Source: CALBZH01 sp964538515
GTDB taxonomy: Bacteria > Desulfobacterota > Syntrophobacteria > Syntrophobacterales > Syntrophobacteraceae
Reading direction: 5' to 3'
Length of the DNA stretch: 64,000 nucleotides
Assembly: GCA_964538515.1 (NCBI GenBank)
Contig: CAZIEW010000013.1
Span: forward strand, 1 to 64,000
Positions 1 to 8,705 of this stretch are shown here, one piece after another. The notes beneath the pieces were generated by a model. The model had not been told where the DNA came from. It saw nothing but the letters and a program-made list of their open reading frames with translations, and made no database searches. Positions within the stretch are counted from its first letter, which is position 1. Each line of letters starts with the position of its first letter. The translations under genes were made by a program, and so were the position numbers.

Positions 1-22
1 TGAACAATGGGAGGTGACTGCC

Positions 23-472
23 ATGGGCATGGGCAAACCTGAGTTCGGTTTTGGAGTGCACCTGATGTTGGATGGATACGGCTGCGATGAGAAGGTGCTC
101 CAAGACATGAATTTCATTTATAATTTCTTGGATGAATATCCGGACCAGATGGACATGACGAAGATCATGCCCCCCTACGTGTTTCGGTACAATGGAACGG
201 TGCCGGAGGATTGGGGAGTGTCGGGATTCGTTCTCATCGCAGAAAGCCATATCAGTATTCACACGTTCCCGGAGAAGCAGTATTTGAGCCTGGACATGTT
301 CTCGTGTAAGCCGTTTGACACGGACAAGGCCGTGGAGACCATCCAAAAGCGATTCGGAATTCGCAAGTACGAAAAGCGCGTTCTTGACCGCGGCCAAGAA
401 TTCCCGAATACGATTCAGGCCTCTGCTCAGGTGGTCCGCATGGACCGCATGTTGATGCAACGATCACGATAA
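23..472 (+). CDS. speD: S-adenosylmethionine decarboxylase proenzyme
   Basis: Makes decarboxylated S-adenosylmethionine, the aminopropyl donor for spermidine synthesis. The 149-residue protein carries the self-processing site AESHISIHTFPE: by family knowledge, cleavage falls between E74 and S75, and S75 becomes the pyruvoyl cofactor. H80 and C95 match the other two catalytic residues of the bacterial class 1B enzymes. I chose the ATG at 23 because GGGAGGTGA lies six bases upstream; a GTG at 14 is inside that ribosome site. speB follows after nine bases, so the two form an operon with polyamine transport genes further on. The upstream partner gene (speA or speE) would lie outside the window. 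Confidence 0.93.
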   Translation: MGMGKPEFGFGVHLMLDGYGCDEKVLQDMNFIYNFLDEYPDQMDMTKIMPPYVFRYNGTVPEDWGVSGFVLIAESHISIHTFPEKQYLSLDMFSCKPFDTDKAVETIQKRFGIRKYEKRVLDRGQEFPNTIQASAQVVRMDRMLMQRSR

Positions 473-481
473 AGAGTTTTT

Positions 482-1399
482 ATGAGCTCGGACAAAGAGA
501 TGGGGTCCAGGCCAGTGGTAAGCCTGGGACCCCATTATTCGTTTATGGGGCTGCCTCAGGATACAAGGACCTATGACGCCGCCCGCGCGGTCATCGTGCC
601 GGTTCCGTATGACGGAACGACGACCTTCCGGGCTGGGACCCGGGAGGGGCCGAGAGCGATCCTCGCGGCCTCCCGCGAGCTTGAGCCCTATGACGAAGAG
701 ATCCTGGCGGAGCCTTACCAAGCGGGAATCGCCACGTTGGAGGAGCCGGCTGTGACCGTGGCCTCCCCCCGGGAGATGGTGTCCCGCGTGAGACGAGCCG
801 GGGAAGCCGTTCTCGAGGCAGGGAAGATGCCGGTGCTTCTCGGAGGAGAGCACCTGTTGTCGTTGGGGATGATCCAGGCCGTCGTCGATCACTTCCCGAA
901 GGTGACGGTTTTGCATCTCGATGCCCATGCCGACCTGAAGGAGGAATACCAGGAAAGCGCTTACAGCAATGCGTGCATCATGCGCCACGTACACGCCCTC
1001 GCGCCTTTGGTGCAGGTCGGGATCCGCTCGCTGACCCGCGAAGAGCATGCGTACATCAGGGAGGCTGACATTCCCTGCTTCTGGGCTCACACCCTCCACG
1101 ACGACCCGTCATGGGTCGATCGCGTGGTCTCCTGTCTGGGGCAGGAAGTCTATATCAGCATCGACCTGGATGGGCTCGATCCGTCCATCATGCCTGCGGT
1201 CGGTACTCCCGAGCCGGGCGGCCTGGGGTGGTATGAGGTGCTGCGTCTGCTGCGTCGCGTCGCCATGACCCGGCGAGTGGTGGGCTTTGACGTGATGGAG
1301 CTGCTCCCCGTTCCGTATCAGGTCGCAGCGGATTTCCTTGCTGCCCGCCTGGTCTACAAGCTGATCGGCTACATTTTTATGGACAACCGAGCTGCCTGA
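482..1399 (+). CDS. speB: agmatinase / ureohydrolase family protein
   Basis: Ureohydrolase that most likely converts agmatine to putrescine and urea. The 305-residue protein has the manganese ligands of the family: GGEH (H124), DAHAD (D147, H149, D151) and SIDLDGLDPS (D228, D230). Length is normal for agmatinases. It follows speD directly and precedes other polyamine genes after a short gap, which favours agmatinase over arginase or formiminoglutamase. The ribosome site before ATG 482 is weak (AAAGAG), consistent with translational coupling to speD. Confidence 0.88.
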   Translation: MSSDKEMGSRPVVSLGPHYSFMGLPQDTRTYDAARAVIVPVPYDGTTTFRAGTREGPRAILAASRELEPYDEEILAEPYQAGIATLEEPAVTVASPREMVSRVRRAGEAVLEAGKMPVLLGGEHLLSLGMIQAVVDHFPKVTVLHLDAHADLKEEYQESAYSNACIMRHVHALAPLVQVGIRSLTREEHAYIREADIPCFWAHTLHDDPSWVDRVVSCLGQEVYISIDLDGLDPSIMPAVGTPEPGGLGWYEVLRLLRRVAMTRRVVGFDVMELLPVPYQVAADFLAARLVYKLIGYIFMDNRAA

Positions 1400-1414
1400 C
1401 GTTAATTTTTTTTA

Positions 1415-2353
1415 ATGAGCCACTTGCCCTTAGCGAGTGGTCCTGCATCTGCCGTGCACCTGAAGAAAGATCCCGCTTTGCAAGGAGAATCGGGCACCGG
1501 GTTCCAGAACTGGCTCAGGATGTGCTTCCGTCGCCTGGCGCGCGTCAGGGATAGCGGAGACATCGAAAAAGAGATCGAGCAGCTCATCGACGAAGGGGAG
1601 CAGCGCGGCCTCATTTCCGAAGATGAAGGCGAAATGATCCAAGGGATCTTTTCGTTCCGGGATATGATCGCGCGGGAGATCATGGTTCCTCGGACCGATG
1701 TGGCCTATGCGCCGGTCGATGCCAGTGTTTCCGACATCACCCAGCTCGTCATCCAGAGCGGTCACTCCAGGATCCCGATCTACGAAGGAAACATCGATAA
1801 CATCATCGGCATCCTGCATGCCAAGGACCTGCTGGGACTGTGTGGTCCGGGGGAGAGCAACCTCCGGGGGATCCTTCGGCCGCCGCAGTTTATCCCGGAA
1901 ACCAAGAAGATCAGCGATGTGCTGAAAGACCTTCGAGAGAGCAAGTCCCATATCGCCATCGTGATCGACGAATACGGGGGAATGGCCGGCGTCCTCACTC
2001 TGGAAGACATCATCGAGGAAATCATCGGGGATATCGCCGATGAGTATGACGCAGACGAAGACTTGATCGTGGAGCACGAGGACGGGACCGTCTCGGTTCA
2101 CGCACGTCTCGACGTGGAAGAGCTCGAGGATCACCTCGGGGTGGAGCTTCCCGATGGCAAGTTTGAGTCGGTCGGCGGATTCGTGATGAGCTTGCTCGGC
2201 AGGGTGCCGGAGGTGGGCGAACGGGTCGTGTATCAGGAGCTTGAAATGGTCATTGAAGCGGCCGACACCCGGAAGATCGAAAAGATCCGGGTCCGCAAAC
2301 TTTCTCCCGAGCAGGCTCTTCAACCAGAGGCCGATGGATCCACGTCCTCCTGA
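1415..2353 (+). CDS. CBS-domain protein of the CorC/HlyC type
   Basis: 312-residue soluble protein resembling CorC/TlyC. After a basic N-terminus, the segment EGEQRGLISEDEGEMIQ leads into a CBS pair (about residues 80-200, including DEYGGMAGVLTLEDIIEEIIGD) and a C-terminal CorC_HlyC domain (about 215-300). There is no DUF21 membrane domain, so it is the short CorC form, linked in other bacteria to magnesium/cobalt efflux or envelope homeostasis. It precedes lnt, and corC-lnt is a conserved pairing. No ribosome site is visible before ATG 1415; a start further in (for example ATG 1520) cannot be excluded. Confidence 0.85.
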   Translation: MSHLPLASGPASAVHLKKDPALQGESGTGFQNWLRMCFRRLARVRDSGDIEKEIEQLIDEGEQRGLISEDEGEMIQGIFSFRDMIAREIMVPRTDVAYAPVDASVSDITQLVIQSGHSRIPIYEGNIDNIIGILHAKDLLGLCGPGESNLRGILRPPQFIPETKKISDVLKDLRESKSHIAIVIDEYGGMAGVLTLEDIIEEIIGDIADEYDADEDLIVEHEDGTVSVHARLDVEELEDHLGVELPDGKFESVGGFVMSLLGRVPEVGERVVYQELEMVIEAADTRKIEKIRVRKLSPEQALQPEADGSTSS

Positions 2354-2441
2354 TTCTGGTCCGGCCCATGATCTCCAACCCGAGGCTCCCCTCGGGGGCA
2401 ATCGCTGGGGGTCAACGGCGGCAATGCAAGGACGGACATGG

Positions 2442-4016
2442 ATGAGAGAAACATCGGATGGAGGTGTGATCATCACGCGGATGGGGATTCGGGGACTTGG
2501 CCCTGTGCTGTTGAGCGGTCTCAGCGGGTTGATGCTGACGGTCAGCTTGCCCAAGATTCAGTGGCATTGGATGGCCTGGGTTGCGCTTCTCCCGCTCTTT
2601 TTAGCGCTCCGGGGCAAATCGGCCAGGGAATCCTTTCGGCTGGGCTACATTTGCGGTCTGAGTCATTTTCTCTCTGCGCTCTATTGGATTCACTACGTCA
2701 TTCAGCATTACGGCGGACTGCCGACTCTCCTCGCCGTGGGCGCCCTCTTTCTCGTTGCTGCATACCTGGCGGTCTACCCGGCCTTGTTTGCCTGGGCGGC
2801 GAATCGTCTGGAAGAAACGCCCGCCCTGTGGACGCTGGCTTTGCCTTCCGTCTGGGTAGCCCTTGAGCTGGTCCGAGCCTATGCCTTGAGTGGGTTCCCG
2901 TGGGGCAACCTTGGTTACTCCCAGACGCCGGTCCTGCCCCTGGTTCAGACCGCCGACGTCGCGGGTGTGTACGGAGTGAGCTGGCTGGTGGTTTTTGGGA
3001 ACACCGTCCTTTGGTCCGTCATGACGCGGAAGCGAGGAGCGTTTGCGGCGCTTCTTTTTGGCGGTTGCTTCGCGTTGTGCTTTGCCTACGGGCAGCAGCG
3101 TCTGAAGACCATCGCGGAGCTTCAGGAAACGGCTGCACCGTGGCGCGTGGCCGTGGTCCAGGGCAACATCGATCAAAGCCGGAAGTGGGATCCGGCATTC
3201 CAACAGGAGACATTGCGGCGTTATCGGGACCTCTCGCTGCAGGCGGTTGATCAGGATTCTCCACCCGATCTGCTGGTCTGGCCCGAGACGGCTGCTCCGT
3301 TTTTTTACGGGGTGGACCAGAAGCTCAGCCGTCAAGTCAACGAGATCCTGGCGGAGGTCGGGCGTCCCGTGATCTTCGGGAGCCCCGCCATCACGCGAAT
3401 AGACGGCGTGCCCAAGCTGCAGAATCGGGCCTATCTGGTGACGCCCGATGGCACGATAGCGGGGTCTTATGCCAAGCAGCATTTGGTTCCCTTCGGGGAG
3501 TATGTGCCGTTCCAGAAGCTGCTCTTCTTTATTCATCGCCTCGTCGAAGCCGCAGGGGATTTCGTCCCGGGGACGAGCTCGGCCCCCATCGGATTGGGGA
3601 AGATGCCCCTGGGAGTCTTGATCTGCTACGAGGCTGTCTTTCCGGAGCTGGCCAGGGAGACGGCGTTGGCGGGTGCGGAGGTGCTTGTTAACATCACGAA
3701 CGACGCATGGTATGGGCGAACGAGTGCTCCCTACCAGCATATGGAAATGGCCGGCTGGCGCGCCGTCGAGTGTCGGGTGCCCCTGGTGCGGGCGGCCAAC
3801 ACAGGGATCAGCACGGTCTTCGATGCAGCGGGGCGCATGTGCGGGGCCATTGCTCTCTTTGAGACGGGACAGCTGACCTGCACCGTCCGACCATTCCGGC
3901 TGGTCACGACGTATATGCGTTACGGGGACTGGTTTGCCGGGTCGTGCTCGGCCGTGGCCGTCGCGGCCCTGGCGTTTGCATTTTTGAGGGGCAGGAGGAA
4001 GCGGACCGAGGATTGA
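2442..4016 (+). CDS. lnt: apolipoprotein N-acyltransferase
   Basis: Adds the third acyl chain to lipoproteins at the periplasmic face of the inner membrane. The N-terminal third has several hydrophobic segments; the C-terminal half is a nitrilase-type domain with the catalytic triad in WPETAAPF (Glu), YAKQHLVPFGEY (Lys) and GVLICYEAVFP (Cys), followed by NDAWYG and RAANTGIS. A last membrane segment lies near the end. I use ATG 2442, with AAGGA nine bases upstream; ATG 2481 gives 511 residues, almost the E. coli length, and has GGAGG sixteen bases upstream, so it is a real alternative. Lies between the corC-like gene and prfB. Confidence 0.94.
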   Translation: MRETSDGGVIITRMGIRGLGPVLLSGLSGLMLTVSLPKIQWHWMAWVALLPLFLALRGKSARESFRLGYICGLSHFLSALYWIHYVIQHYGGLPTLLAVGALFLVAAYLAVYPALFAWAANRLEETPALWTLALPSVWVALELVRAYALSGFPWGNLGYSQTPVLPLVQTADVAGVYGVSWLVVFGNTVLWSVMTRKRGAFAALLFGGCFALCFAYGQQRLKTIAELQETAAPWRVAVVQGNIDQSRKWDPAFQQETLRRYRDLSLQAVDQDSPPDLLVWPETAAPFFYGVDQKLSRQVNEILAEVGRPVIFGSPAITRIDGVPKLQNRAYLVTPDGTIAGSYAKQHLVPFGEYVPFQKLLFFIHRLVEAAGDFVPGTSSAPIGLGKMPLGVLICYEAVFPELARETALAGAEVLVNITNDAWYGRTSAPYQHMEMAGWRAVECRVPLVRAANTGISTVFDAAGRMCGAIALFETGQLTCTVRPFRLVTTYMRYGDWFAGSCSAVAVAALAFAFLRGRRKRTED

Positions 4017-4080
4017 CGAACCCCTTTCGAGCCCTGCCCATTGGGTCTACCGGGATGCACCCGGGGAGGAGGATTGAATC

Positions 4081-5212
4081 ATGAATGTGGATGTCGCTCT
4101 CATCAAGGCTGATCTGAAAGACCTTACGCAACGGTTCGAAAACCTTGGAGGCTATCTTTGACATCCCGGGCAAGCAAAAGCGTGCCGAGGAGCTCGAAAA
4201 GGCGCTCCTGAAGCCGGACTTCTGGGAGAACCCGGAAGAAAGCAAGCACGTCCTGAAGGAACGCTCCGACATCAATGATATCCTCGGACTGTGGAACCGT
4301 TTTTCGGAAGAGCTCTCGGATGCGGAGCTCCTGCTGGAAATGGCTCAGGAAGAGGACGACGAAGCCACCTTCAAGGAAGTGGCGCAGAAGACGGGGGCGC
4401 TCAAGAGCGATTTGCGCGACCTTGAGCTTCGGCAGATGCTCAGTGACGAAAACGATGACAAGAACGCCATTGTGAGCATCAACGCGGGAGCCGGCGGGAC
4501 GGAATCCCAGGATTGGGTGGAAATGCTGCTGCGCATGTACCTGCGCTGGTGCGAGCGAAGGAAGTTCACGACGCAGATCGTGGATCTTCTGGAGGGGGAA
4601 GAGGCGGGAATCAAGAACACGACTTTCACGGTGAGCGGGACCAATGCCTATGGGCTGATGAAGTCCGAGTCCGGCATCCACCGGTTGGTCAGGATTTCCC
4701 CGTTCGATGCGAGTGGACGTCGTCACACCTCGTTCGCGGCCGTCTTGGTTTACCCTGAAATCGACGACAGGATCGAGGTCGACATCAAGGCATCGGACCT
4801 GCGTGTCGACACCTACCGGGCAAGCGGTGCCGGGGGGCAGCACGTGAATAAGACGAGCTCGGCCGTCCGCATCACCCACATCCCGACGGGAATCGTCGTG
4901 CAATGCCAGAACGAGAAATCGCAGCATCGGAACCGTGACATCGCCATGAAGATCCTGCGTGCACGCCTTTATGAAAGGGAGCAGCGGGCGCAGCAGGAGA
5001 AGCTGCAGGAGCTTCACGACAACCTGGAGGACATCGCCTGGGGGAACCAGATCCGCTCTTACGTTCTTCAACCCTACCGGTTGGTGAAGGACCATCGGAC
5101 CAATACCGAAAAAGGGGACGTGGACAGCGTGCTGGACGGGGAGCTGGACGAGTTCATCGAAGCCTATCTGCTGAATCGGATGAGCAATCGGGAGAAGATG
5201 GGCTCGGCTTGA
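4081..5212 (+). CDS. prfB: peptide chain release factor 2 with programmed +1 frameshift
   Basis: Release factor recognising UGA and UAA. A first frame runs from ATG 4081 (GGAGGAGG ribosome site) to an in-frame TGA at 4159-4161. The stop sits in the classic slippery context CTTTGAC with a Shine-Dalgarno-like GGAGG six bases before it, so the ribosome shifts +1 there and reads on as GAC to 5212. The joined protein is about 376 residues. It has the SPF anticodon tripeptide (VRISPFDASGRR) and the GAGGQHVNKT catalytic motif. Autoregulation by UGA readthrough at low RF2 level is known for this layout. Confidence 0.96.
4147..4162 (+). promoter_or_regulatory. prfB programmed frameshift site
   Basis: GGAGGCTATCTTTGAC: a Shine-Dalgarno-like GGAGG, six-base spacer, CTT slippery codon and TGA stop followed by C. 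It matches the E. coli prfB recoding signal almost base for base. The zero frame ends at the TGA and the rest of RF2 lies in the +1 frame. Confidence 0.95.
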
Positions 5213-5224
5213 TCGGGAGAAGTC

Positions 5225-6019
5225 ATGAGGACGGGAGGGCGCACCATGTCTGCAAAACGGCTGGCCTCCAGTGGTTATTGTACGCTGGTCTACCTGTTCC
5301 TCTACTTGCCCATGATCGTCCTGGTTGTCTATTCCTTCAACCGAGCCACGTACTCGCTCGAATGGAAGGGCTTCACCCTTGCGTGGTATGTGAGCCTCGT
5401 CGAAGACGAGGGACTGCTCACCGTCGCGGTCAACTCGTTGACGATCGCAGCGCTGTCCGCGACTCTGGCAACCGTGCTGGGGGCTCTTGGAACCATCGCC
5501 TTGTACCGCTACCAGTTCTTCGGCAAGCGGCTTCTCTACGGCTTGACGTATGTTCTGATCATGTCGCCTGAGATCGTCATGGGCATCTCCCTGCTCATCC
5601 TCTTCGTGAGCCTCAGCATCCCGCTTGGCTTTGGCTCCTTGCTCTTGTCTCACATTACGTTCTGTGCTCCGTTCGTGATCGTGACCGTGCATGCCAGGAT
5701 CAGCGGCTTCGACAGGAATCTGGTCGAGGCCGCCAAGGACTTGGGAGCATCGGAGCTTCAAACCCTTCGGCTCGTCATCCTCCCGCTTCTGATGCCGGCC
5801 ATCGTGGCAGGGTGGCTCTTGAGCTTCACCCTGTCGATGGACGACGTCATCATCAGCTTTTTCGTAACGGGACCCGGATTTGAGATCCTTCCGCTCAAGA
5901 TTTATTCGATGGTGCGGATGGGAGTGAAGCCGGAAATCAATGCCTTGTGTACCCTGATGTTTTCGGTAACGCTTCTTCTGGTGATCGTTGCCCAATGGCT
6001 GCAAAAGGAGGACCGATGA
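5225..6019 (+). CDS. potC: spermidine/putrescine ABC transporter permease
   Basis: Inner-membrane permease of a PotABCD-type polyamine importer. The 264 residues equal the E. coli PotC length. Six hydrophobic segments are visible, and the ABC-ATPase contact (EAA) loop reads EAAKDLGASELQTLRLVILP. ATG 5225 (GGGAG five bases upstream) is used; ATG 5246 has an equally good GGGAGG. It starts 12 bases after prfB and overlaps potD by four bases. The usual partners potA (ATPase) and potB (second permease) are not in the window, so the complex needs subunits from elsewhere. Confidence 0.88.
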   Translation: MRTGGRTMSAKRLASSGYCTLVYLFLYLPMIVLVVYSFNRATYSLEWKGFTLAWYVSLVEDEGLLTVAVNSLTIAALSATLATVLGALGTIALYRYQFFGKRLLYGLTYVLIMSPEIVMGISLLILFVSLSIPLGFGSLLLSHITFCAPFVIVTVHARISGFDRNLVEAAKDLGASELQTLRLVILPLLMPAIVAGWLLSFTLSMDDVIISFFVTGPGFEILPLKIYSMVRMGVKPEINALCTLMFSVTLLLVIVAQWLQKEDR

Positions 6020-7065
6020 TCCGTATCCTGGCACTCGTTTTGAGCTTCGCGGTGGGGGGCCTCTGGATCGGTGCGGGCGAGTCCCGTGCCGAGGAAAAGG
6101 TGCTCAACTTCTACAACTGGTCGGACTACATGCCGGACAGCGTGCTCAAGCAGTTCACCAAGGAAACGGGAATCAAGGTGAACAGTTCGACCTTCGACAG
6201 CAACGAGACCTTGTACAGCAAGCTGAAGACGCTCAAGGGCAAGGCCTACGATGTTGTGATGCCGTCCACCTACTTCGTCAGCCGCATGCGGAAGGAAGGG
6301 CTTCTCCTCAAGCTGGACCGCTCGAAGATCTCCAACTTCAAGAACCTCGATCCCAAGCTACTTGGTCAAGCGCACGATCCTGACAATGACTACAGTCTTC
6401 CTTACCTCTGGGGGACGACCGGCATTGTCTTGAACACGAAGAGCGTAAAGCCCGAATCGCTCAAGCGTTGGAAAGACCTTTGGGACCCCCGTTTCAAGGG
6501 ATCGCTGATGCTGTTGGACGACGTTCGGGATGTCTTTTCCATGGCGCTGAAGGTCCTTGGCTATTCCATAAACGACACGGACGAGGCGCACATTCGGCAG
6601 GCCTACGAGCTGCTCAAAGAGCTAACTCCCAACGTCAAGATCTACAATTCGGAGACTCCCAAGGTTTTTCTCATCGAGGAAGAGGTCATGGCGGGGATGA
6701 CCTGGAACGGCGAGGCATTCAAGGCGAAGCGGGAGAATCCACATATCGCGTACGTCTACCCGGAAGAAGGTGCTCTGCTGTGGATGGACAACCTTGCTAT
6801 TCCTTCGGGCGCAAAGCACGTCGAAAGCGCGTATCGGTTTATCGATTATCTGCTGCGGCCTGATGTGGCCAAGGTCATCTGCGAGCAGATCGGGTACGCG
6901 ACCCCAAACCTCGAGGCGAGAAAACTGCTTTCGAAGGAAACGCTCGAAAACCGCATGGTTTACCCGGCCGATTCGGACCTGTCGAAAACGGAGATCCAAA
7001 ACGACGTGGGGGATGCCGTTACGATCTATGAAAAATACTGGCAGCTGCTCAAGCTGGGCAGGTAG
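6016..7065 (+). CDS. potD: spermidine/putrescine-binding periplasmic protein
   Basis: Extracytoplasmic solute-binding protein feeding PotBC. Its 349 residues match PotD (348 in E. coli). The N-terminus is a signal peptide (hydrophobic run ending near SRAEE), followed by LNFYNWSDYMPDSVLKQF, the typical PotD start, and later YLWGTTGI and LWMDNLAIPSGAKH, conserved in the family. ATG 6016 overlaps the potC stop (ATGA) and has AAAGGAGG upstream. Together with speD and speB it makes this end of the window a polyamine locus. Confidence 0.92.
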   Translation: MIRILALVLSFAVGGLWIGAGESRAEEKVLNFYNWSDYMPDSVLKQFTKETGIKVNSSTFDSNETLYSKLKTLKGKAYDVVMPSTYFVSRMRKEGLLLKLDRSKISNFKNLDPKLLGQAHDPDNDYSLPYLWGTTGIVLNTKSVKPESLKRWKDLWDPRFKGSLMLLDDVRDVFSMALKVLGYSINDTDEAHIRQAYELLKELTPNVKIYNSETPKVFLIEEEVMAGMTWNGEAFKAKRENPHIAYVYPEEGALLWMDNLAIPSGAKHVESAYRFIDYLLRPDVAKVICEQIGYATPNLEARKLLSKETLENRMVYPADSDLSKTEIQNDVGDAVTIYEKYWQLLKLGR

Positions 7066-7114
7066 CGCGGCGGGGCGGAAGTCCGAACGCCCCGGGTCGA
7101 GATGCCGGACGTTT

Positions 7115-7163
7115 GATGCCCGATGAAGCCACCTCCGGTTTTGCAGAGGCCTCATCGGGCATC
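7115..7163. terminator. hairpin after potD, possible terminator
   Basis: A perfect 12-base inverted repeat, GATGCCCGATGA (7115-7126) and TCATCGGGCATC (7152-7163), with a 25-base loop, lies 50 bases after the potD stop. No T-run follows, so it may be a Rho-assisted or mRNA-stabilising structure rather than a classical intrinsic terminator. Confidence 0.45.
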
Positions 7164-7220
7164 CGGAATCCGGCATCCAGGATCGTTCCGGTCCGGGTGC
7201 AGAGCTACCGCCGCGCCGTG

Positions 7221-7330
7221 CTAGTGCTCTGTGAACGTTGTTTCGCAATGGACACCCCCCTTTGATTTCCCCCTCAAGGGGCTTGGGGGGTGTTCTCTTG
7301 CCCGTTATACCGTCTTTGACGGAGCACTAG
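7221..7330. repeat. CTAG-bounded short repeat, copy 1 (complete)
   Basis: A 110-base element flanked by CTAG on both sides, with imperfect terminal inverted repeats TGCTCTGTGAACG and (reverse complement) TGCTCCGTCAAAG. Inside it, ACACCCCCC (7252-7260) and GGGGGGTGT (7285-7293) form a hairpin. The left 60 bases match, in reverse complement, the right ends of the copies ending at 23013 and 32772. No coding capacity; it looks like a MITE-type non-autonomous element whose CTAG could be the target duplication. Its right CTAG supplies the stop codon of the minus-strand gene at 7327-7659. Confidence 0.7.
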
Positions 7331-7659
7331 GCGTGGCCAAGGAGGCGCATTCTCTCGTGAGCCGCGATCAATCGCTCCTCTTCGAGGGAAGCGCGCTCGC
7401 GTCGCAGCTCGGCAAGCGCCATGAGGGCGCGCTCCATTTCAGTGCGCTTTTCTGGATGCGTCTTCAGCTCTTCAAGGTCGTGCTTCAGCGCCCTCGCGCG
7501 AGCAGAAGCCGAGCGGATGCGCGCCAGAACATCCTGCTCTCGATTGGTGAAGATCTTGCTGCGATCTGCGCAGGTATAACTGCCGCCCTGCTCGTCGGCG
7601 GTCAAACAGCAACCGCATGAATCGGCTGAAATGGTGTGCAGTTCCAAGGTTGCTTCCAT
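7327..7659 (-). CDS. hypothetical protein, cysteine cluster plus coiled coil
   Basis: 110 residues, family not recognised. The N-terminal part has SCGCCL and a further cysteine (YTCAD), possibly a metal site; the rest is charged and predicted helical/coiled (ERALMALAELRRERASLEEE). ATG 7659 has AAGGAGGAAGG upstream. The stop codon TAG is formed by the terminal CTAG of the adjacent repeat, so the original C-terminus may have been longer and the element may have truncated it. Confidence 0.55.
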   Translation of the reverse strand: MEATLELHTISADSCGCCLTADEQGGSYTCADRSKIFTNREQDVLARIRSASARARALKHDLEELKTHPEKRTEMERALMALAELRRERASLEEERLIAAHERMRLLGHA

Positions 7660-8192
7660 AGGACCTTCCTCCTTACCCAAACGGTCTCCGGACTCCTTCG
7701 TCCAGCGCCCGTGCTCCATCCTTTCATCCCCTCGCAAAAGGATCCCCTTGCCAAAAACGACTGGTCGGCGACCGAGACCATCCCGGTCTGCGGGTATCCA
7801 ACGACTTCGGCGATGTCCCATTCAACACTCATGAAATTAATGCTGCAAAGCGGCAAGGGGAAGAGGCGAGACCGTACTACAACGAGACACCCGGGCTCCA
7901 TGAGGGTCTGCGAGCGTCTCCTCTTCCCGTCGGAGGGGACTAAAGTGAGGGGAAGTCCGCTTTGAAAGCTCTCTCGCCTCAGTCCTCTCCATCCAAGATG
8001 GATGCGAGGAAGCTCGAATCTCTCATTGCAGTACCGCGTGTCTGTGCGAGAGCAGATCTTCGGGGAAGGGGGGGAGCTGACGGGTCGCTTCGCAAGTGAG
8101 CTGGTGGAGGAGGGCGCGCGCTTCCGGATGCCTCCTCCCCCAGATTGAACCGAGTGAAGAGGCCCGCGATGACCTCGGTGGGCGAGGATTGA
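7660..8192. other. 533-base stretch without a supported gene
   Basis: Several overlapping short frames exist, but none has both a ribosome site and a recognisable protein. A short dyad GACCG/CGGTC lies near 7770-7787. The 5' part probably contains the promoter of the gene starting at 7659. Nothing else was recognised. Confidence 0.5.
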
Positions 8193-8429
8193 TCAGGAAG
8201 CGATTGCCACCGTTCCCAGGCAGATCGGGCGATACAGGCAAAGCTCCTGATCGCAATAGTCCAGTGCACGGGCAAAACAGTCGAAATTGCCCTCTTGCGC
8301 CTGGCGCTTGCGATAAATGGGTATGAGGGCCTCTTTGAGACATGGCAGGCACAACCCGTGCGAATAGCCGTCGAGCTCCGGGGTGCCCTCCCCCCAAGTG
8401 ATTCGACAACGAATGCACTGGAACATCAT
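8193..8429 (-). CDS. small zinc-ribbon-like cysteine-rich protein
   Basis: 78 residues. It begins MMFQCIRCRITWGEG and continues with GLCLPCLKEAL and FDCFARALDYCDQELCLYRPIC. The two CxxC pairs about 25 residues apart suggest a small zinc ribbon; the C-terminal cysteines could bind a second metal. ATG 8429 follows GGGGGAAGG. No family name can be given. It stands alone between non-coding stretches. Confidence 0.6.
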   Translation of the reverse strand: MMFQCIRCRITWGEGTPELDGYSHGLCLPCLKEALIPIYRKRQAQEGNFDCFARALDYCDQELCLYRPICLGTVAIAS

Positions 8430-8705
8430 GGCCTTCCCCCAATTTTCCGTAAGTGTGGTCAAGATCGGTTCCGGACTCATAGTTGAGCAATATGCGTGCC
8501 AAAGAGTGACTGCATGATGGGTGTATTATAACCATTGGAATTAAATAGGATAATTCCCGTGGACTCGGCGTCGGGCTGTGCCTATGGCGGCTCCCAAGCG
8601 TTACCTTTTTTACACAGTCTGCACCGGGGGGTGTTACCTTTTGTCCACATATGGCCCGGCATCCGTCCTCAGCGGGGTCTTAGGCTGCCTCATGTCGATC
8701 TCGTT

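Noticed and set aside
4124..6034. 636-codon minus-strand open frame
   Set aside because: Antisense to prfB and potC; no domain and biased composition.
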